A stretch of 64,000 nt of DNA, from positions 1,054,001-1,118,000 of the forward strand of contig CAVSDL010000001.1 of the NCBI GenBank assembly GCA_963726775.1, written 5' to 3'. Under the pieces are notes generated by a model. The model searched no databases. It worked only from the letters and a program-made list of their open reading frames with translations, and was not told the DNA's origin. The translations under genes and the position numbers were made by a program. Below are positions 33,490 through 41,869 of this stretch, one piece after another (position 1 is the stretch's first letter; every line of letters begins with the position of its first letter). Source of the DNA: CAIWHR01 sp963726775 (GTDB lineage: Bacteria; Pseudomonadota; Gammaproteobacteria; Burkholderiales; Casimicrobiaceae).

Positions 33490-34872
33490 TCATTTCGGCG
33501 GCGGCTTGCGGGTGGGGCGCTTCCAGCCGGGAATCGTTGCCGCCTTCGCGCGGGCGACGGTCAGCGCACCGGGCGGCGCGTTCCCCGAGATCGTGCTGCC
33601 GGCACCGATGGTCGCGCCCTTGCCCACTTCGATCGGCGCGACGAGCACGCAATTGGATCCGATGGAAGCATCGTCGTCGATGACTGTCCGGTGCTTGTTC
33701 GCGCCATCGTAGTTCGCCGTAATCGCGCCGGCGCCGAAGTTGACCTTGCTGCCGATGGCCGCGTCGCCGACATAGGCGAGATGATTGACCTTCGACCCCT
33801 TCCCGATCGCGCTGGCCTTGACCTCGACGAAATTGCCGATATGCACGTCCTCGGCGAGTGTCGACCCGGGTCGCAACCGCGCATAGGGACCGATGCGGCA
33901 GTTCGCGCCGATCGCCACGTCCTCGAGGTGGCAGAACGGGGCAATGTGGGTGCCCGCACCCACGGCCACGTTCCTGAGCACGCAGTGCGCAGCGACGCTC
34001 GCGTCGTCGGCGAGCACGATCGTGCCCTCGAACACGCAGCCGACGTCGATCCGCACGTCGCGGCCGCAGGCGAGCGAGCCGCGAATGTCGATGCGCGCGG
34101 GGTCCGCGATCCACGTTCCGGTCTCCAGCAAGGCTTCGGCTCGCCGCTGCATCACGATGCGCTCGATCGCGACCAGTTGCGCGCGGTCGTTGACGCCGAG
34201 AGCGTCCCTGGCGTCGGCGGTGACATGCGCCTCGACCGCCACGTTTTCCGCTATTGCCATCACGACGATGCCGGTCAGATAGAACTCCCGCTGCGCGTTG
34301 TCGTCGGTGAGCGCCGCGACCCAGCGCCGAAGCAGCGGCGTTGGCGCGGCCAGCGCACCGGTATAGATCTCGCCGATGGCCTGCTCGACGGAGGTGGCAT
34401 CCTTTTCCTCGACGATCGCACGAACCCCGCCGCGCGCGTCGCGCACCACGCGGCCGAGTCCGGCGGGATCGGGCACGCGCGCGGTCAGCACGGCGAGGCG
34501 CCCGGTCGCGGCGATCCTGGCCAGCGACGCGAAATCAGAGGCCGGGATCAGCGGGCAATCGCCGTTGGTCACAACCGTGACGCCGTCCGCCGGCAATGCC
34601 GTCAACGCGACGCGGACCGCATCGCCGGTGCCCCGCTGCGGGTCCTGCGTGACGATCGCCAGATCGGGGGCAGCGAGTGCCGCGCGCACCCGTTCGGCAC
34701 CGTGACCCACGACGAGGCACAGCGCGCGGGGCGCGAGCGACCGTGCAGCGTCGAGGACATGCGATACCAGCGGGCGGCCGGCCAGCGGGTGCAAAACCTT
34801 GGGCAGCGCCGAATGCATGCGCTTGCCCTGGCCGGCGGCCATCACAATGATCTGGGGCGGAGACGAAGCCAC
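33490..34872 (-). CDS. glmU: Bifunctional UDP-GlcNAc pyrophosphorylase / GlcN-1-P acetyltransferase
   Basis: GlmU acetylates glucosamine 1-phosphate and couples it to UTP to give UDP-GlcNAc. The protein is about 460 residues. The nucleotidyltransferase domain begins PQIIVMAAGQGKRMHSALPK, with DPQRGTGDAVRVAL and NGDCPLI. The C-terminal left-handed beta-helix has repeated hexapeptides (IGPYARLRPGS, IGNFVEVKAS, VNHLAYVGDAAIG, NFGAGAITANYDGANKH). The start is uncertain: GTG at 34872 gives a family-like N-terminus; a TTG lies at 34896. It is 32 bp upstream of glmS on the same strand, consistent with a glmUS operon. Confidence 0.95.
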   Translation of the reverse strand: MASSPPQIIVMAAGQGKRMHSALPKVLHPLAGRPLVSHVLDAARSLAPRALCLVVGHGAERVRAALAAPDLAIVTQDPQRGTGDAVRVALTALPADGVTVVTNGDCPLIPASDFASLARIAATGRLAVLTARVPDPAGLGRVVRDARGGVRAIVEEKDATSVEQAIGEIYTGALAAPTPLLRRWVAALTDDNAQREFYLTGIVVMAIAENVAVEAHVTADARDALGVNDRAQLVAIERIVMQRRAEALLETGTWIADPARIDIRGSLACGRDVRIDVGCVFEGTIVLADDASVAAHCVLRNVAVGAGTHIAPFCHLEDVAIGANCRIGPYARLRPGSTLAEDVHIGNFVEVKASAIGKGSKVNHLAYVGDAAIGSKVNFGAGAITANYDGANKHRTVIDDDASIGSNCVLVAPIEVGKGATIGAGSTISGNAPPGALTVARAKAATIPGWKRPTRKPPPK

Positions 34873-35197
34873 GAAAAAAGAGGGTAGAGATGGCAACGCG
34901 GCGGATGCCGCCGCGCCGAGCCGCCAAGTTCAGCATCATACGACATCGCCGTGGGACCGGGCCGTGCCTGCGCGACCGGGAGCGCGGGCCACGCGAACGC
35001 ATCGACCGCGGATGCGGTCGGGCGAGGCGGCAGGTCGAAAGCGGCACGCAAGCGCTCAGGCCGCGTGGCGCTGTCGGGAGCCCGGTGCTGCGCCCCCGGC
35101 CGCCGATGGGGCCGCTGTTGTAATATGGATGCGGCCCGCGAGCCGCGCAGCCCGGTTTCCGCGCGATCAAGAATAAGTCTGTGAAGGAGGACGATCC
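34873..35197. promoter_or_regulatory. Divergent intergenic region glmU / phnD
   Basis: This 325-bp gap separates divergent genes and contains no supported gene. The segment 35115-35135 is relatively AT-rich (TTGTAATATGG) and could hold a -10 element for phnD. A ribosome site AAGGAGG lies at 35182-35188 before the phnD ATG. Most of the remainder is GC-rich. Confidence 0.4.
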
Positions 35198-36223
35198 ATG
35201 CACCCGATCACCCGTTGCCTTGTTTCGCTCGTGCTCGCCGTTGGCGGCGCAGCCCTGGCGCTACCCGCATCCGCCGCGGACGCCTGCAAGAACCGCGGCG
35301 AGCTCGACACGATGTTCTGCGACGACAACCAGGACATGGTCGCCGATCCGCCCGCCGATCCCAAGAAGTGGAGGAATCCTTCAACGATTGTATTCACGTA
35401 TACCCCCGTCGAGGACCCTGCCGTCTACGAGAACATCTTCAAGCCGTTCACGACCCATCTCGCGGCCTGCCTCGGCAAGAAGGTCGTGTTCTATCAGGTG
35501 CAGTCCAATGCCGCCGAAATCGAGGCGATGCGCTCGGGTCGGCTGCACGTCGGCGGCTTCTCCACGGGCCCGACGGCGTTCGCGGTGAACCTTGCGGGGG
35601 CGATTCCGTTCGCGGTCAAGGGTACCGCGAAGGAGTTCCAGGGCTACAACCTGATCGTCATCGTCAAGGCAAGCTCGCCGTACCAGAAGCTCGCCGACCT
35701 GAAGGGCAAGAAGGTGGCGCACACGTCGCCTTCATCGAATTCCGGGCACCTCGCGCCGATGTCGCTGTTTCCGGGGCAAGGTCTCACGCCGGACAAGGAT
35801 TACAAGATCATCTTTTCGGGCAAGCACGACCAGTCGGTCATGGGTGTGAATTCGGGCGACTATGACGCCGGCGCGGTGGCCTCCGATGTCTTCCACCGGA
35901 TGGCCGAGCGCGGGCAGGTCAAGGAGAGCGACTTCCGCGTCATCTACCGCAGCCAGAAATTCCCCACCTCGTCGTTCGCGTATGCGCACGATCTCGACCC
36001 CAAGCTCGTGGACAAGATGCTGGGCTGCTTCTACGACTACCGGTTTCCGGCGGAAATGGTGAAGGCGTTCGACGGCGCCGACCGCTTCTTCCCGATCAAC
36101 TACAAGACGACGTGGGAAGTCGTCCGGGCTGTGGCAAAGGGCTCGGGTCAGGCATTCGACAAGGCCACGTACGAGAAGGAATCGAAGCGCGAGGCCGACG
36201 AGGCCGCCAAGAAAAAGAAATGA
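35198..36223 (+). CDS. phnD: Phosphonate-type ABC transporter substrate-binding protein
   Basis: PhnD-type periplasmic binding protein of 341 residues. A signal peptide (LVSLVLAVGGAALALPASA) is followed by the PhnD/SsuA/TauA-type domain: FTYTPVEDPAVYENIFKPF, GRLHVGGFSTGPTAFAV, LKGKKVAHTSPSSNSGHLAP, VNSGDYDAGAVASDVFHRM and IYRSQKFPTSSFAYAHDL. The C-terminus is Lys/Glu-rich. GGAGG is 7 nt before the ATG. It heads a transporter operon with PhnC and two PhnE proteins. No C-P lyase genes follow, so the ligand could be phosphonate, phosphite or another oxyanion. Confidence 0.9.
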   Translation: MHPITRCLVSLVLAVGGAALALPASAADACKNRGELDTMFCDDNQDMVADPPADPKKWRNPSTIVFTYTPVEDPAVYENIFKPFTTHLAACLGKKVVFYQVQSNAAEIEAMRSGRLHVGGFSTGPTAFAVNLAGAIPFAVKGTAKEFQGYNLIVIVKASSPYQKLADLKGKKVAHTSPSSNSGHLAPMSLFPGQGLTPDKDYKIIFSGKHDQSVMGVNSGDYDAGAVASDVFHRMAERGQVKESDFRVIYRSQKFPTSSFAYAHDLDPKLVDKMLGCFYDYRFPAEMVKAFDGADRFFPINYKTTWEVVRAVAKGSGQAFDKATYEKESKREADEAAKKKK

Positions 36224-36238
36224 GCGGACTGAATCGTG

Positions 36239-36268
36239 GCGGGGCGCGGCGCGCCCCGCTTCGTTTTG
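36239..36268 (+). terminator. Hairpin between phnD and phnC (partial terminator)
   Basis: A 9-bp stem GCGGGGCGC/GCGCCCCGC with loop GGC is followed by TTCGTTTTGC, just before phnC. Such hairpins after the binding-protein gene usually lower expression of the downstream permease and ATPase genes. Confidence 0.65.
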
Positions 36269-36272
36269 CTTC

Positions 36273-37022
36273 ATGTTGAAGCTCAAGCACCTGTCCAAGG
36301 CCTACGTCGCCGGCACGCCCGTGCTGCAGGACGTCAGCCTGGAGATTTCGGCCCGCGGCGTCACCGCGATCATCGGCGCCTCCGGCACCGGGAAGTCAAC
36401 GCTGATCCGCTGCATCAACCGGCTGGTCGAACCGACCGCGGGCGAAATTCTGTTCGACGGCGCGGATCTGGCGCAGCTTGGCCGGAGATCGCTCCGCCGC
36501 GCGCGCCGCCACATCGGCATGGTGTTCCAGGAGTACAACCTCGTCGAGCGGCTGACCGTGATGGAGAACCTGCTTTCGGGGCGCCTGGGCTACGTGTCCG
36601 CGTGGCGCGCGTGGCGGCGCCAGTTTCCGCCCGACGATATTCGCCGCGCCTGGGAATTGCTGGACATGGTCGGGCTCGCCGCATTCGCAAACCAGCGCGC
36701 CGATGCGCTGTCCGGCGGCCAGCGACAACGGGTAGGCATCGCTCGCGCCGTGATGCAGGAGCCCAAGCTGCTGCTCGCCGACGAACCGACGTCCTCGCTC
36801 GACCCGAAGACCTCGGTCGAGATCATGGAGCTGCTCGCCGACATCGCGCGCACCCGCGGCATTCCGGTGCTCGTCAACATGCACGATGTCGAACTGGCGA
36901 AGCGCTTCGCCGACCGCATCGTCGGAATGACAGGCGGTCGCATCGTGTTCGACGGACTGCCGGCCGAACTCAACGACGCGATGCTGACGAAGATCTACGG
37001 CGGCGAGGGCTGGCTTCAGTGA
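36273..37022 (+). CDS. phnC: Phosphonate-type ABC transporter ATP-binding protein
   Basis: This is the 249-residue cytoplasmic ATPase of the importer. It has Walker A GASGTGKST, Q-loop MVFQEYNLVERLTVMENLL, signature LSGGQRQRVGIARA, Walker B LLLADEPTSSLD and H-loop LVNMHDVELAKRFADR. The VMENLLSGRLG segment is characteristic of PhnC. The start is close to the upstream hairpin, and no clear Shine-Dalgarno site is seen. Confidence 0.93.
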   Translation: MLKLKHLSKAYVAGTPVLQDVSLEISARGVTAIIGASGTGKSTLIRCINRLVEPTAGEILFDGADLAQLGRRSLRRARRHIGMVFQEYNLVERLTVMENLLSGRLGYVSAWRAWRRQFPPDDIRRAWELLDMVGLAAFANQRADALSGGQRQRVGIARAVMQEPKLLLADEPTSSLDPKTSVEIMELLADIARTRGIPVLVNMHDVELAKRFADRIVGMTGGRIVFDGLPAELNDAMLTKIYGGEGWLQ

Positions 37023-37041
37023 CCGAACACATGGCGCCTCG

Positions 37042-37905
37042 ATGACCGCGCCCGCGGCCAGCCTGCCAGCCGAACCGTTTCAGCGCAGCCTCTGGCCGCG
37101 GGTCGCCGCGGTCGGGCTGGTCGTCTACGTGATCTATGCGTGCGCGCAGCTCGAGGTGTCGTGGGAGCGCGTCGAGAGCGGAGTCGAGAACGCGGCGAAG
37201 TTCTTCGGCCGGCTGTTCCCGCCCAACTTTTCACGCTGGGATCTGCTGGTCAAGGGCCTGTTGGAAAGCCTCGAGATCGCGATTCTGGCGTCCACGCTCG
37301 GCATTCTGCTCGCGCTGCCGATCGGGCTGTGCGCCGCCCGCAACCTGATGCCGTCGTGGTCGACATGGCCGGCGCGGTTTCTCATCGTCTCCGCGCGTTC
37401 GTTTCACCCGGTGATCGTCGCCATCCTTTTCGTCAAGGCGGTGGGATTCGGCGCGCTCGCCGGGATCCTGGCGCTGACCGTGGCCTCGATCGGGTTTATC
37501 GGCAAGCTCTTCACCGAGGCGATCGAGGAAATCTCGGACAAGCAGGTCGAGGCGATCCGCGCGACGGGCGCATCGTTTGCGTCGGTCCTCGCGTACGGCG
37601 TGCTGCCGCAGGTGTTCTCGCGGTTCATCGGCTTCGCCACCTACCAGCTCGACTCGAACCTGCGCAATTCGACGATGGTGGGGATCGTCGGCGCCGGCGG
37701 CATCGGCGGCACGCTGTTCGCCGCCTTCCAGCGCTTCGATTACGATTTCGTCTGCGCGATCCTGATCTCGATCATCACGCTGATCATGATCGGCGAAGTG
37801 CTCGCCACCGCGGTCCGGGCGATTTTCATCGAGAACGCGACGTTGCGCGATCTCTTCCGCCGGGGCCAGGCAATGCGCCGCGTGCGTCACGCCGAGGAAG
37901 ACTGA
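37042..37905 (+). CDS. phnE: Phosphonate-type ABC transporter permease, first copy
   Basis: This is a 287-residue inner-membrane permease with about six hydrophobic segments. It has the PhnE pattern GLLESLEIAILASTLGILLA, RNLMPSWSTWPARFLIVSARS, GFIGKLFTEAIEEI and the coupling region EAIRATGASFASVLAYGVLPQ, with SNLRNSTMVGIVGAGGIGG near the end. Its stop overlaps the second phnE start (TGATG). Confidence 0.93.
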   Translation: MTAPAASLPAEPFQRSLWPRVAAVGLVVYVIYACAQLEVSWERVESGVENAAKFFGRLFPPNFSRWDLLVKGLLESLEIAILASTLGILLALPIGLCAARNLMPSWSTWPARFLIVSARSFHPVIVAILFVKAVGFGALAGILALTVASIGFIGKLFTEAIEEISDKQVEAIRATGASFASVLAYGVLPQVFSRFIGFATYQLDSNLRNSTMVGIVGAGGIGGTLFAAFQRFDYDFVCAILISIITLIMIGEVLATAVRAIFIENATLRDLFRRGQAMRRVRHAEED

Positions 37906-38726
37906 TGGCGGCCACCGAAATCGGCCCGGCGGCGGTCGACCAGCGCATATGGCGCAGGTTCTCGCGCGCGCAGCGGCTGGCACGCTTCGCCGTCTATCTT
38001 GCGCTGGCGACGGCGATCGCGCTGGCGCTGCAGTCGGTCGAAGTGATTCCCGAATTTCTCGCCGACGCGCCCGAGCAGGTGGCCGATCTGCTCACGCGGA
38101 TGTGGCCGGTCGACTTCGCGCATTACCCGGAGTCCGTCCATGCGGCGCTGATGGAAACGATTCATATCGCGTCACTGGGCACGTTGCTGTCCCTGGTCCT
38201 GGCGATGCCGGTCGGAATTCTCGCCGCGCACAATCTCGTGCCGTCGACGCCGCTCAATCTGTTCGCCAAGCTGATCCTCGTCTCGTCGCGCAGCGTGAAC
38301 TCGCTGGTCTGGGCGCTCCTGTTCGTCGGCATCTTCGGCCCGGGCGCGCTGGCGGGAACGCTGGCCATCGCGTTTCGGTCGATCGGGTTCGTCGGCAAGC
38401 TGTTCGGAGAAGCGCTGGAGGAAGCCGCAGCGGGACCGATCGAAGCGCTGAGCGCGGCGGGCGCCCCGTGGATGTCGCGGATGACGTTCGGCTACTGGCC
38501 GCAGGTGAGCCCGGCATTCTGGTCAATCGCGCTGTTCCGCTGGGACATCAACGTTCGCGAGTCGGCCGTGCTGGGCCTGGTCGGTGCCGGCGGAATCGGG
38601 ATGGTCCTCGACTCGGCGCTGAATCTCTTCCAGTGGAATCGGGTGGCAATGGTGCTGCTCGCGATCTTCGGCGTGGTGATCGTTGCCGAGCTCGTCGTCA
38701 CGCAAGTGCGCCGGCGCGTGATCTGA
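37905..38726 (+). CDS. phnE: Phosphonate-type ABC transporter permease, second copy
   Basis: This is a 273-residue permease paralogue of the preceding gene, probably forming a heterodimer with it. It has HAALMETIHIASLGTLLSLV, AKLILVSSRSVNSLVWALLF, GFVGKLFGEALEEA and NVRESAVLGLVGAGGIGMVL. It starts on the A of the upstream stop codon. The frame is open inside phnE1, but the segment before 37905 is out of frame with that gene. It ends the phn operon. Confidence 0.93.
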   Translation: MAATEIGPAAVDQRIWRRFSRAQRLARFAVYLALATAIALALQSVEVIPEFLADAPEQVADLLTRMWPVDFAHYPESVHAALMETIHIASLGTLLSLVLAMPVGILAAHNLVPSTPLNLFAKLILVSSRSVNSLVWALLFVGIFGPGALAGTLAIAFRSIGFVGKLFGEALEEAAAGPIEALSAAGAPWMSRMTFGYWPQVSPAFWSIALFRWDINVRESAVLGLVGAGGIGMVLDSALNLFQWNRVAMVLLAIFGVVIVAELVVTQVRRRVI

Positions 38727-38928
38727 CTTTCGAGCGTGGCGCCATGCCCACTCGACACGGGTCGCACGCTCGCTCCCGGGGGCAGACGCAGCGCAGGCGC
38801 CTGGCGGATCCCGGCATCCGGGCCATCGCGCGGCATCCCGTCCAGCCGCCGCGGACCGGAAATCCGAGAGCGTTCACGCGGCGTTGCCGATCCCCATCGC
38901 GGCGTCCGGGCCCTTGACGGATGGAGCA

Positions 38929-38964
38929 ATTATCGATAATAATCGTCGCCCTATTATCGATAAT
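38929..38964 (+). promoter_or_regulatory. Tandem operators ATTATCGATAAT upstream of the GntR-hydrolase gene
   Basis: Two identical, perfectly palindromic 12-bp sequences ATTATCGATAAT lie at 38929-38940 and 38953-38964, 24 bp apart, ending 15 bp before the regulator ATG at 38980. The surroundings are GC-rich, so two such AT-rich palindromes are unlikely by chance. They are typical of operators for FCD-type GntR repressors and predict autoregulation and control of the downstream transport operon. Confidence 0.8.
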
Positions 38965-38979
38965 CGGATCGGGCAGGCA

Positions 38980-40587
38980 ATGCGTCCAAGATCCGGACTT
39001 CGGGCGGCCGAGGTCTACAGCGGGCTCAAGAAGAAGATCATGCTGGCGACATTGCGACCCGGGCAGCCGCTGGTCGAGCTGGAGTTGGCCGAGCGCATGA
39101 ACTGCAGTCAGACCACGGTCCGCGAAGCCTTGCTGCGCCTTCAGGAAGACGGCCTCATCGTCCGCAACGGGTACCGCGGGACCGTCATATCGCCGGTGTC
39201 GGCAGTCGAAGCGCACGAATGTCTCGATATCCGGGCACGACTCGAAGCACGTGCCGCGCGGCAATCGCTGAGCCGCGTCGATGGCGAACAACTGGAGGCG
39301 CTGCGCGACTGCGTGCGGCAGATGGAGGCCGCCGCGGCGCGGGACGACGAGTACGCATTGTTCGAGTCGGACCAGGAATTTCACAAGCTGCTGTTTCGCG
39401 CCGCGAACCTTCCGGCGCTGATGCCGATCCTCGAGCGGTGCTCGCTCTACGGCCACCGGTTCAAGATGACCCAGTCGACGGCCGTCCGTACGCTGAAGGA
39501 GACCGCCAGCCGACATTGGAAGATCGTCGAAGCGCTGGAGAATTCCGATGCCGCGGAAGTCGAGCGCCGGGTCTTTCACCATGTCATCAGCGTGATCGGC
39601 GATCCCCCGCCCAGCATCATCGCCTCCCCCAGGCGTGGCGAGCCGCGCATGTCGCCGACCATGGAAGCGATCTACAAGCGCCTGCAGGCCGAGGATGGCC
39701 ATCTGCCCAACCTGCTCGAATTGCCCATCGGACAGGCTCGCGTCCAGTTCGACCGCATCAACGAGCGTTGGAACCGTATCGAACGGCAGCGCTATGCGAT
39801 CGAACGCTTCACCATTCCCGGCCCGACGCAGGATCTCCCCGCGTTGCGCATCGCCAGCAAGACCGGCCGGCGGAGCGGTACGCTCCTCTACCTGCATGGC
39901 GGTGGCTGGGTCTTCGGCTCCACGGCCACGCATCTTGGCGCGATGGCGCAGCTGGCCGAGCTGACCGGCCTGACCGTTGTCGGCATCGACTACGGCCTCG
40001 CGCCGGAAGCGCCGTTTCCCGCCGGCCTCAACGACAGCGCGTGGGCGTGGCGTTGGCTCAGCGCCCAGAGGGAAGCGCTGCGCCTGTCCGCGCCGTGGTT
40101 CGTCGCGGGCGATTCGTCCGGGGCCAATCTCGCGCTTGCGTTGCTGCTCGATCTGCGCAATGCGGGCGAACCGCTGCCGGATGCCGGATTGCTGTTCTAC
40201 GGCGTGTATGCGCCCGACCACGCGACCGAGTCGCACCGGTTGTGCGGCCAGGGGCAATTCGGCCTCACTACCGAGAAGATGACCTGGTACCGCAAACACT
40301 ACCTCAGCGGCGAGCGCAGCGACCCGCTGGACCATCGCGCGGCGCCCGGGTATGCCGATCTCGCCGGGCTTCCGCCGCTCTTTATCAACGCGGCAGGCCT
40401 CGATCCGCTGCGCGACGACAGCGTTCATGTCGCGCAACGCCTCGCCGAGGCTGCGGTGCCGTTCGAATTCAGGATTTACCAAGGCGTAGTCCACGGCTTC
40501 ATGCAGATGAGCCGCGAATTGCCGGAAGCACTGGCCGCATTCAAGGACGCAGCGACGTTCATGCGTACTTTCGCACCGGCAGAATAG
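38980..40587 (+). CDS. GntR/FCD regulator fused to an alpha/beta-hydrolase (esterase-like)
   Basis: This 535-residue protein joins two normally separate proteins in one frame. Residues 1-75 are a GntR winged helix (VYSGLKKKIMLATLRPGQPL, LAERMNCSQTTVREALLRLQ, DGLIVRNGYRGTVIS). Residues ~80-205 are an FCD ligand-binding domain (ECLDIRARLEARAAR, ESDQEFHKLLFRAANL, ALENSDAAEVERRV). Residues ~215-535 are an HSL-type hydrolase with oxyanion HGGGW (His306), nucleophile GDSSG (Ser379), Asp in AGLDPLRDD and His in VVHGFMQM. No stop lies between. A separate hydrolase start at the ATG 39649 is possible but has a weak ribosome site. It is upstream of a carbohydrate-type ABC operon. Confidence 0.85.
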   Translation: MRPRSGLRAAEVYSGLKKKIMLATLRPGQPLVELELAERMNCSQTTVREALLRLQEDGLIVRNGYRGTVISPVSAVEAHECLDIRARLEARAARQSLSRVDGEQLEALRDCVRQMEAAAARDDEYALFESDQEFHKLLFRAANLPALMPILERCSLYGHRFKMTQSTAVRTLKETASRHWKIVEALENSDAAEVERRVFHHVISVIGDPPPSIIASPRRGEPRMSPTMEAIYKRLQAEDGHLPNLLELPIGQARVQFDRINERWNRIERQRYAIERFTIPGPTQDLPALRIASKTGRRSGTLLYLHGGGWVFGSTATHLGAMAQLAELTGLTVVGIDYGLAPEAPFPAGLNDSAWAWRWLSAQREALRLSAPWFVAGDSSGANLALALLLDLRNAGEPLPDAGLLFYGVYAPDHATESHRLCGQGQFGLTTEKMTWYRKHYLSGERSDPLDHRAAPGYADLAGLPPLFINAAGLDPLRDDSVHVAQRLAEAAVPFEFRIYQGVVHGFMQMSRELPEALAAFKDAATFMRTFAPAE

Positions 40588-40612
40588 AGACGATTCACTT
40601 ACAGGAGGAATG

Positions 40613-41839
40613 ATGTTCAAGCAAATCCGAACCTATCTTTGCGCAGCGCTGTGCGCGCTGGCTCTCGCGAGCACGGGTGTCTTCGCCCAGCAGACCGTCG
40701 CGTTCTGGTATCACGTCGACAATCCGGAAAACACCAAGCTGATGGATGACCTGGTCAAGTCCTTCGAAGCGAAGAATCCGGGGATCAGGATCAGCGCCGA
40801 AAACGTTCCGTGGAACAGTTACTTCGAAAAGCTGTTCATCGCGATCGCCGGCGGAAAGGCGCCGGACGTGGCGCTGGTCCGGCTCGCCCTGCAGCCGCAG
40901 TTGCTGGAAATGGGCGCGCTGGACCCGATCACCCAGCGGCTGGACGCCTGGCCCGGCAAGGCCGATCTGGCCAACAATCTGCTCGACATCAACAAGGCGG
41001 CGGACGGCCAGTACTACTACCTGCCGCTCCAGTACGTGGCGATCTACCTCTATTACCGCGCCGACCTGTTCGCAAAATACAATCTGAAGCCACCCGCGAC
41101 ATGCGAGGAGTTTCTGGATGTCGCCAAGAAGCTCACGTTGTCCGCGAGCGCCAACGGCGGCGTCGAGCTGTATGGATTCGGCATGCGCGGCGGCCGCGGC
41201 GGTCAGGACAACTGGGGACCATTCGTGCTGTCACAAGCGACCTTCGCGCCCGGCGGCCTGACTTCGGCCAAGGCCGTCGCGGCCAACGCGTGGTACGTGG
41301 ACCTGTTCCGGAAGAGCAAGGTCGTGCCGCCTTCGGCGCCCAACGACGGCTTCAACGAAATCATCAGTGCGTTCAAGTCGGGCCGCACGGCGATGATCTT
41401 TCATCACATCGGCAGCGCCAAGGGCATGAACGACGCTTTGGGCGACAAGGTCGCCGCGGTGCCTGTTCCCTCCTGCGGCGGCGGACGCTGGACGTATTTC
41501 GGCGACGAGTCCACGGCCATGTTCAAGACCTCGAAGGTCAAGGATGCGGCCTGGAAGTGGATGACCTTCCTGAGCGAGGGCGAGAACAATCTCAAGTTCA
41601 ACGAGGCCACCGGGCAGCTGACGGTCACCAAGAGCGGCGCCGCCAAGGTCTCGCAACCGGCGCGCTTTGTGAAGGCGTCGATGGATTCGCTGGCCTTCGC
41701 GAAGCCCTTGCCGCTGGTTCCGCAAACCGCCGATTTCGTCACCACCGTATGGCCGACCAACATGCAACGCGCGCTCAATGGCGAGATCACGTCGGCGCAG
41801 ATGATGGAAGCCCTCGACAAGCATTTCGCGACAAAGTAG
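40613..41839 (+). CDS. ABC transporter extracellular solute-binding protein, carbohydrate type
   Basis: This roughly 408-residue family-1 binding protein resembles UgpB/MalE. A signal peptide (LCAALCALALASTGVFA) is followed by VAFWYHVDNPENTKLMDDLV, a span with APDVALVRLALQ, then DGQYYYLPLQYVAIYLYYRA, FKSGRTAMIFHHIGSA and YFGDESTAMFKTS. AGGAGG lies 4 nt before the ATG at 40613; an ATG at 40610 is too close to that site. It is the first gene of a binding-protein/permease/permease block. The ligand is probably a sugar or polyol. Confidence 0.9.
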   Translation: MFKQIRTYLCAALCALALASTGVFAQQTVAFWYHVDNPENTKLMDDLVKSFEAKNPGIRISAENVPWNSYFEKLFIAIAGGKAPDVALVRLALQPQLLEMGALDPITQRLDAWPGKADLANNLLDINKAADGQYYYLPLQYVAIYLYYRADLFAKYNLKPPATCEEFLDVAKKLTLSASANGGVELYGFGMRGGRGGQDNWGPFVLSQATFAPGGLTSAKAVAANAWYVDLFRKSKVVPPSAPNDGFNEIISAFKSGRTAMIFHHIGSAKGMNDALGDKVAAVPVPSCGGGRWTYFGDESTAMFKTSKVKDAAWKWMTFLSEGENNLKFNEATGQLTVTKSGAAKVSQPARFVKASMDSLAFAKPLPLVPQTADFVTTVWPTNMQRALNGEITSAQMMEALDKHFATK

Positions 41840-41869
41840 GCGCGTGGCCGCCGAGGCCACCATTGCGGA

